Shown: in pieces, positions 23,671 through 31,493 of the stretch | Position numbering within the stretch: position 1 is the stretch's first letter | Layout of the letters: each line of letters opens with the position of its first letter | Translations under genes and position numbers: made by a program | NCBI GenBank assembly: GCA_900551105.1 | Contig: URUT01000005.1 | Location: 1-50,101, forward strand | Length of the DNA stretch: 50,101 bases | Reading direction: 5' to 3' | Source of the DNA: an uncultured Mycoplasmatota bacterium | GTDB lineage: Bacteria > Bacillota_I > Bacilli_A > RF39 > UBA660 | Notes under the pieces: model-generated | What the model was told of the DNA's origin: nothing | The model's database searches: none | What the model saw: only the letters and a program-made list of their open reading frames with translations

Positions 23671-24600
23671 TTAATTTTTATTTATTATATATTTTCCAAA
23701 AGCATCATATTTATTAGTCCCTGTCCAAACTATAAAATTCATGCTTACAAATTTATTAAGCATTTTAACGGCTGTTGGCTTACTTCTATTAATTATTTTT
23801 GCTACCTCTTCTGATGTAATTCCGCCTTGATCATTAATTGCAGTTAAAACTTTTTTCTCTATCACACTTAATTCATTCCAATTATTACGAAAATTATCAT
23901 CTCTTAATAAGCTCTCCTCTTTTCGTTTGCTTCTCATAATAATATTATTATATAAAATTAATAAAACAGAATCATTATTAGGTTCAGCATAAAAAGGTTC
24001 CTCTAAAAAGAATTCTTTCATTTCACGATAAATACGCTTAACACCCTCATTAAGTTCCCTAACAATTTCTAATTCATTTAAAACCCTAGATATTTTAGGA
24101 TTTCTAGAATACCTTTTTGTTTTCATTGTTTCTAAAGTAACAAATCCACCCAATTTTCCTGGACTATATATTTCTAGCCTATCATCAAATAATTTAACAG
24201 TTATATATTCACCGTTATTGCTATAATCTCTATGAGTTACAGCATTTACTAATCCCTCATACCAAGCAAACTCTGGATATTCAGGAACAGTTTCAAAAAG
24301 TCCTTTGTCGGTTAAATGAGTAAATTCTCTAAGTTGTGAGCTTATAAATTCACTTGCTTGATTAATAGTCTTAAATAAGCAAGAATCAAATGTTCTATCC
24401 TTAACAATATTCATCTCTTTTCCGACTTGAAAAGTAGTTCCTTCAAATTTTAAAACTCTTACTCTAGCACCAGGCAAATAAACAGATGGATTTTTCCCAA
24501 ACAAAAGCATACCAGATTTAGTTAAATGAAAATTACCGTTTTTTTCAACTAAAAAACCTCTTGCCTTTAAAACTTCATCAGGTGACATATCAGTACCCAA
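23671..24600 (-). pseudogene. ATPase/winged-helix half of a broken AlbA_2 protein
   Basis: The second part of an AlbA_2-ATPase regulator-like protein. It continues in the same frame as 24610-25134 across a single TAA at 24612-24610. It contains the HATPase_c_4-type segment (PEFAWYEGLVNAVTHRDYS, LEIYSPGKLGG) and a C-terminal winged helix (ITSEEVAKIINRSKPTAVKML). The first possible start is TTG 24600, and no ribosome site stands before it or before ATG 24588. It is probably made only by read-through, or not at all, so it is called as broken. Such proteins are usually transcription regulators or RNA/DNA-linked ATPases of unclear function. Confidence 0.75.
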
Positions 24601-24609
24601 CTTTTCTTT

Positions 24610-25134
24610 TTATATATTTACCATATCATAATCAATATCATTTACAGAAGATAAATCTACTATTTCAGTTTCAAAATCTCTTTCTCTTTTTTCATATTCC
24701 AAACTTCTAACTTGTTCAAAATTTAATTTAATAGATGAATCTCCTTGCCTTACGTAAACCTCATCTTTATTATTTCTTATAATAAAATTTTGAGTAGACT
24801 CAATATAAAAAAGCAAAATGCTATCTTGTTCTCCTTTATTATTAATAATATCTACTACCTCACAATTATACACAGGACAAGGATTTAAAAAGTTTACTAT
24901 TACTTTTTGACAATCATTAAGTTTGTTTATCCCACAAACATTAAAGCCTTCTAATATCCCATCATCAGTAATTCCAACAACCAATACTCCACCATTTGCA
25001 TTTGCAAATGATGCAATTTCATTAGCTAAATCTTGTAACGAAACTTTAGCTCTTTTTCTTTCTAAATATAAATTCTCAGGACTATTAGTTAAATATTCTA
25101 AAGTTAATCCAAAATAATTCTTATTTGATAACAC
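24610..25134 (-). pseudogene. AlbA_2 (Schlafen-like) half of a broken regulator
   Basis: The N-terminal half of the protein, about 174 residues. It starts at a GTG behind GAGGTGG and carries the AlbA_2 (Schlafen AlbA-like) domain: LYLERKRAKVSLQDLANEIA, SFANANGGVLVVGITDDG. After DYDMVNI comes TAA, then in the same frame KEKLGTDMSPDEVL of the second half. Relatives usually read NxYxEK at this point, so TAT or TAC changing to TAA is the likely event. A stable truncated AlbA_2 protein may still be made. Confidence 0.78.
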
Positions 25135-25182
25135 AAAACCACCTCTATTTACATTTTAACAAACATCAAATTAAATTAACAT

Positions 25183-25218
25183 AAAAAAACACTCAATTGA
25201 CAGAGAAAATTGAATGTT
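25183..25218 (-). terminator. Terminator of the zinc-ribbon membrane protein gene
   Basis: Minus strand AACATTCAATT and AATTGAGTGTT pair (one G-U) around a nine-base loop and are followed by a T-run. Confidence 0.78.
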
Positions 25219-25224
25219 TTAAAC

Positions 25225-26241
25225 CTAATCAATTAAATGTCCACACTTCAAACAAGCTTTGATAGATGCCCCATTTTCATGTCCACAATTAGGACAAATC
25301 TTTGTGCCACCCATTATTTCAGCAGCAACATCATCACTAGCAAGTTTTGGTAGTTCCATATCTGCACTAGGAATCTCAGGATTACTAATTTTTTCTATTG
25401 GAATAGTATTTTCAAAAGATGGACTATTAAAAATTTCTTCCGGATTTTTTTCAGGTAATTCAGGCTTTACTTCAGCACTATTACCTTCATCAAAAATATT
25501 TATAACTTCCGGTTCACTAGAAACTGGAGTACTATTTACTGGTTTAACATCCACAGTAGACTCAGCAAAAATATTATCATCAACTAAAGTTGGAGTTTGC
25601 TCTGTTCCTAGGTTTGGAACCACTTCAGCTTGAACAGGTTCTTGTACGGGTTCACTTGGTACAAATGCCGGACTTACACTAGGCGCAGATTCACTTATTT
25701 GTTCCTCAAAACTTGGTGTAGTATCTATCGTAGGAGTTTCAGGTTGCGCTACTTGAGAATCAGTTGGCACACTAGCAACTGGATCAGGTGTCATTAAATT
25801 AAGCTCCCCACCAGCATTAGGATCACTAGCCATTAAATCAAAACCTTCTACACTATTTTCTTCACTACTACTCATCTTAGCATCACTAAAACCTAAAATA
25901 GGAATAAAAATAAATGATAAAAATACTAAACCTAAACCAAATCCTGTACTCTTATTTAAAACCTTAGCAAGTCTAAAGTAAGCAACAATTAAACCAATAA
26001 AATTAGCAACAGGTAAAATAGAAAGCCAACCAGGAAGACCTACTCCCTCAAACAAAGCCCACATATTATAAATAGGCACAATAACTGCCCAACCAGGCTT
26101 ATTAAGCTTTTTATATATTTTAATCATACCAACAAGATTAACCAAAAAAACTATAAAAAATAATAACATATAAATAAGAACAAACTTTGAAAAATTACTA
26201 TTAGTATTAAAATTATTTACATAAACACTAAAATCTCCCAC
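25225..26241 (-). CDS. DUF5684-like membrane protein with C-terminal zinc ribbon
   Basis: About 338 residues. The N-terminal 120 residues have four hydrophobic segments with KLNKPGWAVIVPIYNMWALFE, characteristic of the DUF5684 membrane family. Residues about 130-310 are a Pro/Glu/Ser/Val/Thr-rich disordered linker. The end is a zinc ribbon with two CxxC pairs (CPNCGHENGASIKACLKCGH). Its function is unknown; the linker and ribbon are probably cytoplasmic. GTG 26241 is chosen because a TATACT promoter element (26276-26271) lies downstream of the longer ORF start and AGAGG stands nine bases before 26241. Confidence 0.78.
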   Translation of the reverse strand: MGDFSVYVNNFNTNSNFSKFVLIYMLLFFIVFLVNLVGMIKIYKKLNKPGWAVIVPIYNMWALFEGVGLPGWLSILPVANFIGLIVAYFRLAKVLNKSTGFGLGLVFLSFIFIPILGFSDAKMSSSEENSVEGFDLMASDPNAGGELNLMTPDPVASVPTDSQVAQPETPTIDTTPSFEEQISESAPSVSPAFVPSEPVQEPVQAEVVPNLGTEQTPTLVDDNIFAESTVDVKPVNSTPVSSEPEVINIFDEGNSAEVKPELPEKNPEEIFNSPSFENTIPIEKISNPEIPSADMELPKLASDDVAAEIMGGTKICPNCGHENGASIKACLKCGHLID

Positions 26242-26304
26242 TTTAAACAACCTCTTTCTACTATAAATAAAGTATAACAAACTATCTAAAAAATTACAAC
26301 TACC

Positions 26305-28011
26305 CTACATTTTAACTTTGTATGGATTTGTTGCCGTGCCATCACCACTTGTTGTTTTAATATCTGATACAAGGGATAGAGATGGGCGCACGCCGCTGCC
26401 GTTGAGAACGTAGTCGAAGCCAAGGCTGCTGCCGTAGCCACTAACACCCCAAACGCGAGCGCTGTAGCCATAAAAGACAGACGGAGACAAAACCCACCAA
26501 TAACTTGAACTAGCATTAGCATTACCGTTTATATAATACGTTGAATTTGTAGTAGATGCTGCTCCACCAGCAAACGCTATTTCATCTGCAGTAAGTAAAC
26601 CTACTTTGGCATAACCACTTAATGCTCCATTGCCATAAGTTGTGTCACTTACAGTAAATTTAGGTAGCTTTCCTCCATTATTATCATTTGGACATATTAG
26701 GCTAGGCCCTGTCCCTCCTGCACTACCACTTGATGCGGATATTAATCTTTTTGAGACGCTATAATAATTTGTATTAGTTCCATAACCATAATTTGTGCCC
26801 AATGTCCAACTATTAGGATTAAACGCTGTGTCAGTTACTACACTCTTGTCATTACACCATATTGTATCTGCTAACTGGCTATCATTAAAATTAGCTTGTT
26901 TAGAAAGGACATTTGTATACCATTTGTTTAGATTAGTTAATATTGTACTTGGATTAGTGTTAGCATGAGTTTCTGCATAACTACTAGCTCCAGCAGTACC
27001 ATACATAAATCCCACATATGCATTATCATTATAACTTGAATTGAATTTAGACGTATAAGTATCTCCTTCATATCTTGCGAGAGCATAATCATTACCAGTT
27101 ACATTACAAGGTGTACTACTTACTGGTGTATTATTAGTACTTGTTAATCCATTATAATTATATAAAACTAACTTTATAGAACCATCGCCCGTTATTCTTA
27201 CTATACGCCAGCACATATTAGCAAATTCTACATAGTTGTTTTTAACCGCTCCTCTAAAATAATACGATGTTCCATAGTCATCAGCTGCGCTTGCTAATAC
27301 TGTTTCTGATGCAAGCGATGCCTCAGACCCGGGAGTAGTTAATGTACTAGTTACAGTATTATCACGTTTTATTGCCGCAAGCAGAGTTCCATCTTTAGCA
27401 CCATTCCATCCATCAGGTGAAGCAAAATTAGAAGCCTGCGTTACTACAACAATTTTACCAAGCCAAGTTTTATTTAAACCATCACTAGTAGTAGTTTCAC
27501 TATCAATCCATATTCTTAAATCAAAGCTTTTCTCCTCATTTGAATTAAGCCCCGTATCTACAATTAAATAACCTTTTCTGTTATTATCTAAATCAATTAA
27601 ATTTTTATCAGTTAAAATTACTGATGGACTGTTAGTAGTACCTTTTGGTGATAAATTGACTTTAACAAACTTATCTTTAAGATATGAACTGCTACTAGAA
27701 TCCCTATACTGACTATCTATCGTGATATATGCTTTAACATAGCCCGAGCAGTTATTCTTTATCGTAAAAGTAAATGGTGTTTCTTCTAAACCTTCCTCAT
27801 CATACATTGACACGGCATCAATTAAATCAATCTTAGCACTATCTTCAGTAAGTGACGTACTAAAACAATTTCTTGAAGCTATCTTATTATTTTCACTTTG
27901 TCTTAAATACAATCTAAACCAAGCATAAGAAATACCAATAATACAAATTACAGTAATTAATAAGCCCGTATATATTTTTATCTTATTTTCTTTACTCTTC
28001 ACATATATCAT
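26305..28011 (-). CDS. Surface protein with C-lectin-like variable region (probable DGR target)
   Basis: A 568-residue secreted or membrane-anchored protein. The N-terminus has a membrane helix ending ISYAWFRLYLR, the style of TasA/camelysin precursors, then beta-rich extracellular regions with many Ser/Thr/Asn. From about residue 255 it has a C-type-lectin-like module (FANMCWRIVRITGDGSIKLV) that ends YWWVLSPSVF...GSGVRPSLSLVS, the framework of diversity-generating retroelement (DGR) variable proteins. The codons for residues about 512-543 mostly end in C, and this stretch is far GC-richer than the rest of the gene. No reverse transcriptase or template repeat was found in the window. A variable adhesin or receptor-binding surface protein is inferred. 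Confidence 0.8.
   Translation of the reverse strand: MIYVKSKENKIKIYTGLLITVICIIGISYAWFRLYLRQSENNKIASRNCFSTSLTEDSAKIDLIDAVSMYDEEGLEETPFTFTIKNNCSGYVKAYITIDSQYRDSSSSSYLKDKFVKVNLSPKGTTNSPSVILTDKNLIDLDNNRKGYLIVDTGLNSNEEKSFDLRIWIDSETTTSDGLNKTWLGKIVVVTQASNFASPDGWNGAKDGTLLAAIKRDNTVTSTLTTPGSEASLASETVLASAADDYGTSYYFRGAVKNNYVEFANMCWRIVRITGDGSIKLVLYNYNGLTSTNNTPVSSTPCNVTGNDYALARYEGDTYTSKFNSSYNDNAYVGFMYGTAGASSYAETHANTNPSTILTNLNKWYTNVLSKQANFNDSQLADTIWCNDKSVVTDTAFNPNSWTLGTNYGYGTNTNYYSVSKRLISASSGSAGGTGPSLICPNDNNGGKLPKFTVSDTTYGNGALSGYAKVGLLTADEIAFAGGAASTTNSTYYINGNANASSSYWWVLSPSVFYGYSARVWGVSGYGSSLGFDYVLNGSGVRPSLSLVSDIKTTSGDGTATNPYKVKM
26381..26490 (-). other. Candidate DGR variable region
   Basis: A hand count gives 65 G+C in 110 bases (about 59%), against a clearly AT-rich background. 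Of the 32 codons for residues 512-543, about 20 end in C, mostly GGC, AGC, TAC and CGC, which this genome otherwise avoids. That is what A-directed mutagenesis of AAC codons in a template would leave. The segment sits between the invariant YWWVLSPS and GVRPSLSL frameworks. Confidence 0.65.
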
Positions 28012-28056
28012 CTACTTTCACAATTAATTATATAATAATACTTATTTTAAAGCAAT

Positions 28057-28082
28057 AAAAAAACTGGCAATCACCTTACCAG
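28057..28082 (-). terminator. Terminator of leuS
   Basis: Minus strand CTGGTAA, five-base loop, TTGCCAG, then seven T. Confidence 0.75.
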
Positions 28083-30905
28083 CTATTTAACAACAATACT
28101 AACAATTCTCTTAGGAACTACTATAAACTTAACGATTTTCATTCCTTCTGTATACTTATTAACATTAGCATTTTCCAAAGCCTTTTCTCTAATTACCTCT
28201 TCACTATCTTCATCAGTAATTAAAATGCTTCCTCTAAGTTTACCATTAACTTGTACACCAATTTCATACTCATTATCAACAGTTTTAGCCTCATCATATA
28301 CTGGCCAAGAACTCTTAGCAAGTTCCTCACCTAAACCACATTCTTCATTTAGTTCCTCAGTTATATGTGGTGCGATTGGATTAAGTAGTGCTAGTAGCGT
28401 TCTATAATCTTTATGAGTTATAGCCTCTTCCTTTTCCATACTATTAAGAAGAATCATTAGAGAACTTACTGCTGTATTATATTTCATTGTAAGTAAATCA
28501 TTAGTAACTTTCTTAATTGTCTTATGCATTAGACTTTCCAAATTCTTAGAATACTCATCACTAGCAGTAAGTTTACTCTTAATTCTATCTACTCTTTCTA
28601 AGAATTTCTTACAACCTTTAAGACCATTTTCACTCCAAGAAGCATCTTTAGGATAATCACCAATAAACATTTCATAAGTTCTAAGAGCATCAGCACCGTA
28701 ATTATTAACCATATCATCAGGATTAACAACATTGCCCTTACTCTTACTCATCTTCTCATTATTTTCACCCAAAATCATTCCATGAGCTACTCTCTTCTTA
28801 AATGGTTCTCTAACACTTACCAATCCTTGATCATACAAAAATTGATTCCAAAATCTTGCATAAAGTAAATGTCTTGTAGCATGTTCCATACCACCATTAT
28901 AATAATCTACTTGTCCCCAGTAATTCATAGCATCACGACTAGCAAATTCATGATCATTATTTGGATCCATATATCTAATCCAGTACCAACTACTTCCAGC
29001 CCAGTTAGGCATTGTATCAGTTTCTCTCTTTGCCATCTTACCACAATGTGGACAAGGAGTATTAACCCAATCACTTAAAGTACTAAGTGGACTTTCTCCA
29101 TTATCAGTAGGTTCATAACTACTAACATCAGGTAGTACCAAAGGAAGTTCTTCTTCCGGAACTGGTACCCATCCACAATCTTCACAATATACCATTGGAA
29201 TTGGCTCTCCCCAGAATCTTTGTCTAGAGAAAACCCAGTCTTGAAGTCTATAATTAATAGTCTTCTTACCAATCTTATTTTCCTCCAAATAACTTATCAT
29301 TTTACTTATTGCATCATCTTTACCAAGTCCATTTAAAACGCCTGAATTAATGTGAACTCCATCACCTATCATTGCTGTATCATTTATACAATAATTAAAT
29401 GTCTTACTATGTAATTCATCTTTAATTTCGTCTTCAGCAATATCTTTGCTGACCCATTCAACACAGAACTTTTCATCAGCGTCCAATTTTTGTTCAACCA
29501 TGTGATCAGATTTTAATTTAAAAAACAAGCCAGTACTTTCTATTTCAAAATATTTATCTTTATTATAAGCATAGTAATGATGATTAATCTTAAATGTTTC
29601 TTTAATAAACTCTAAATCATCATATCCAGTTTCTTCTTTAATTTCTCTTAAAGCACAAGTAATAGCATCTTCACCATTTTTTCTAGTACCACCAATAAAT
29701 AATCTACCGCCTAATTCTTTCCAATTAATTGTTAGATATTTATCATTCTTTTCATCATAAACTACGGCTACAATACTATCTTTATGTGATTCATTTTCAT
29801 TCTTAACACCGGTTACTTCTTCTAAAACTTGTACTATGTCAATTCCAAACTTCTTAGCAAATTCATAATCTCTTGTATCATGAGCTGGAACGGCCATAAT
29901 AGCTCCTGTACCATAACCCATCAATACATAATCAGACACATAAATTGGTATCTCTGTATTATTAACCGGATTAATAGCCATTAAACCATCTATTTTTATT
30001 CCAGTCTTTTCTTTACTCTCATCAGTTCTTTCAATCTCACTTTTTCTCTTAGCTTCTTCCTGATAAGCTATAATTTCATCAATATTCTTAATTCTATCTT
30101 TATACTTTTCTAAATAAGGATGTTCAGGACTCATAACCATAAATGTAACTCCATAAAGAGTATCACATCTTGTAGTAAATACAGTTAGTTTATCATCAGT
30201 TCCCGCAATCTTAAAATCTACATCTGCACCAATACTTTTACCAATCCAGTTAATTTGAGCAGTTTTAATTTTATCCATAAAGTCAGTATCTTTTAGTCCC
30301 TCAATCAAACTATCAGCATAACTACTCATACGAAGCATCCATTGATTTTTAAGTTTCTTAGTTGTTGGTCCACCGCATCTTTCACAAACCCCACCAGCAG
30401 CATCCTCATTAGATAATCCTACCTTACAATTTGGACACCAGTTAATATCTTTTTCAGCTTTATAAGCCATACCAGCCTTAAAAAATTGTAGAAACTGCCA
30501 CTGAGTCCACTTATAATAATTTGGATCACTTGTATTAATCTCTCTACTCCAATCAAAAGAAATGCCTAAAGACTTAATTTGTTTTTTAAATACCTCTATG
30601 CATTCCTTAACCATATTAGCTGGATAAACATGATTCTTTATCGCATACTGCTCAGCAGGAGAACCAAAAGCATCCCATCCCATTGGATACAAAACATTAT
30701 AGCCCTGAGCTCTTTTAACTCTTGCCATCGCATCTAAAGCTGTATAACTTCTAACATGTCCAACATGTAGTCCTGATCCAGATGGATAAGGAAACTCTAC
30801 CAAAATATAATATTTAGGTTTATCACTATTTTCTTTAGCAGTAAATACCCCTTCTTTTTCCCATCTTTCTTGCCATTTTTTCTCTATTTTACCTGTATTA
30901 ATCAT
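28083..30905 (-). CDS. leuS: Leucyl-tRNA synthetase with an inserted Nudix domain
   Basis: Charges tRNA-Leu and edits misacylated tRNA. HIGH-like YPSGSGLHVGHVRSY, zinc-type CPNC and CERC pairs, editing-site TTRCDTLYG and HDTRDYEF (H342-D346), and KMSKSKGNVV are all present. At 940 residues it is about 135 longer than usual. The excess lies between FGIDIVQV and GDGVHINSG (roughly 364-508), inside the CP1 editing domain, and contains a perfect Nudix box from G406 to Y428 (GTRKNGED...REIKEETGY). Nudix proteins hydrolyse nucleoside diphosphates linked to another group. It is preceded by a membrane protein (four-base overlap) and a T-box. Confidence 0.97.
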   Translation of the reverse strand: MINTGKIEKKWQERWEKEGVFTAKENSDKPKYYILVEFPYPSGSGLHVGHVRSYTALDAMARVKRAQGYNVLYPMGWDAFGSPAEQYAIKNHVYPANMVKECIEVFKKQIKSLGISFDWSREINTSDPNYYKWTQWQFLQFFKAGMAYKAEKDINWCPNCKVGLSNEDAAGGVCERCGGPTTKKLKNQWMLRMSSYADSLIEGLKDTDFMDKIKTAQINWIGKSIGADVDFKIAGTDDKLTVFTTRCDTLYGVTFMVMSPEHPYLEKYKDRIKNIDEIIAYQEEAKRKSEIERTDESKEKTGIKIDGLMAINPVNNTEIPIYVSDYVLMGYGTGAIMAVPAHDTRDYEFAKKFGIDIVQVLEEVTGVKNENESHKDSIVAVVYDEKNDKYLTINWKELGGRLFIGGTRKNGEDAITCALREIKEETGYDDLEFIKETFKINHHYYAYNKDKYFEIESTGLFFKLKSDHMVEQKLDADEKFCVEWVSKDIAEDEIKDELHSKTFNYCINDTAMIGDGVHINSGVLNGLGKDDAISKMISYLEENKIGKKTINYRLQDWVFSRQRFWGEPIPMVYCEDCGWVPVPEEELPLVLPDVSSYEPTDNGESPLSTLSDWVNTPCPHCGKMAKRETDTMPNWAGSSWYWIRYMDPNNDHEFASRDAMNYWGQVDYYNGGMEHATRHLLYARFWNQFLYDQGLVSVREPFKKRVAHGMILGENNEKMSKSKGNVVNPDDMVNNYGADALRTYEMFIGDYPKDASWSENGLKGCKKFLERVDRIKSKLTASDEYSKNLESLMHKTIKKVTNDLLTMKYNTAVSSLMILLNSMEKEEAITHKDYRTLLALLNPIAPHITEELNEECGLGEELAKSSWPVYDEAKTVDNEYEIGVQVNGKLRGSILITDEDSEEVIREKALENANVNKYTEGMKIVKFIVVPKRIVSIVVK

Positions 30906-31258
30906 TTTCTATTCCTCTTTTCTATAACTTTCTTTAAAATCATACCTATTAATCCATAAACTAAATAAATAAGTACAAATAATAATCCAAAACCAAATAA
31001 TAACTGCCACGCATAACCCAAATCAAGCATTGTACAAAGTGTACCAGAAGCACTTATTATTAAACTATTAGCTAAAATTATAAAAGGCCATAACCGTTTT
31101 AAATTAATATCTTTTAACTTAATCTTATATTTTAAACATAAATACTTAACCTCTTTAGAGTTAGCTAAATCTTTTTTCTTTAACTTAACTAAAAAAATAA
31201 CTAAATAAACAATAGCTACTACTACAAAACAAGTAACAAATACAAAAAGATCTTTCAT
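30902..31258 (-). CDS. Small membrane protein co-transcribed with leuS
   Basis: About 118 residues with three hydrophobic segments: one at the N-terminus (FVFVTCFVVVAIVYLVIFLV), then a basic loop with NSKEVKYLCLKYKIKLKDINLKRL, then two more. I do not know the family's function; similar proteins beside leuS occur in related Bacilli as far as I recall. ATG 31258 follows GGAGGCG; the longer ORF would run back into the T-box. It lies between the leucine T-box and leuS and overlaps leuS by four bases, so it must respond to leucyl-tRNA levels too. Confidence 0.8.
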   Translation of the reverse strand: MKDLFVFVTCFVVVAIVYLVIFLVKLKKKDLANSKEVKYLCLKYKIKLKDINLKRLWPFIILANSLIISASGTLCTMLDLGYAWQLLFGFGLLFVLIYLVYGLIGMILKKVIEKRNRK

Positions 31259-31269
31259 AACGCCTCCTC

Positions 31270-31458
31270 TAAAATAAAAACCACGACTCATCCAAAGGAC
31301 GACAAGCCGTGGTACCACCTTAATTTTTAACTTAATAGATATAAAGCTCTTACCCTATCACATCCAAAAGCAAGTTCGTAAATCTCTATTATTAGTTTTC
31401 ACCAGCCACTAACTCTCTCTAAATATTAATTTACTAATACTCTTTCTTCATCTGCTTA
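31270..31458 (-). promoter_or_regulatory. T-box leader (leucine)
   Basis: The T-box AAGGTGGTACCACGG lies at 31321-31307 on the minus strand, followed by a terminator built from CCACGAC/GTCGTGG ending in a T-run. Upstream are AGAGAGAG and a distal hairpin (GTTAGT...ACTAAT). AAGCA/TGCTT can close Stem I. UUA just before CGAAC is the likely leucine specifier, though UAC overlaps it. The leader is about 190 bases. Confidence 0.88.
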
Positions 31459-31464
31459 AAATGT

Positions 31465-31493
31465 ATTATATTAAATTTCTGCAACATATTCAA
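31465..31493 (-). promoter_or_regulatory. Promoter of the leuS T-box operon
   Basis: Minus strand TTGAAT (31493-31488), 17 bases, TATAAT (31470-31465). The -35 and spacer lie within the last codons of the GH31 gene. Confidence 0.68.

Noticed and set aside
26286..26522. Ala-rich reverse-frame ORF overlapping the C-terminus of the DGR-like protein
   Set aside because: It exists only because the GC-rich variable region lacks stops in other frames; it has no ribosome site and the DGR-like gene is clearly the real frame.
28869..29272. Small ORFs on both strands within leuS
   Set aside because: Shadows of the leuS coding frame; the real frame carries LeuRS motifs throughout.
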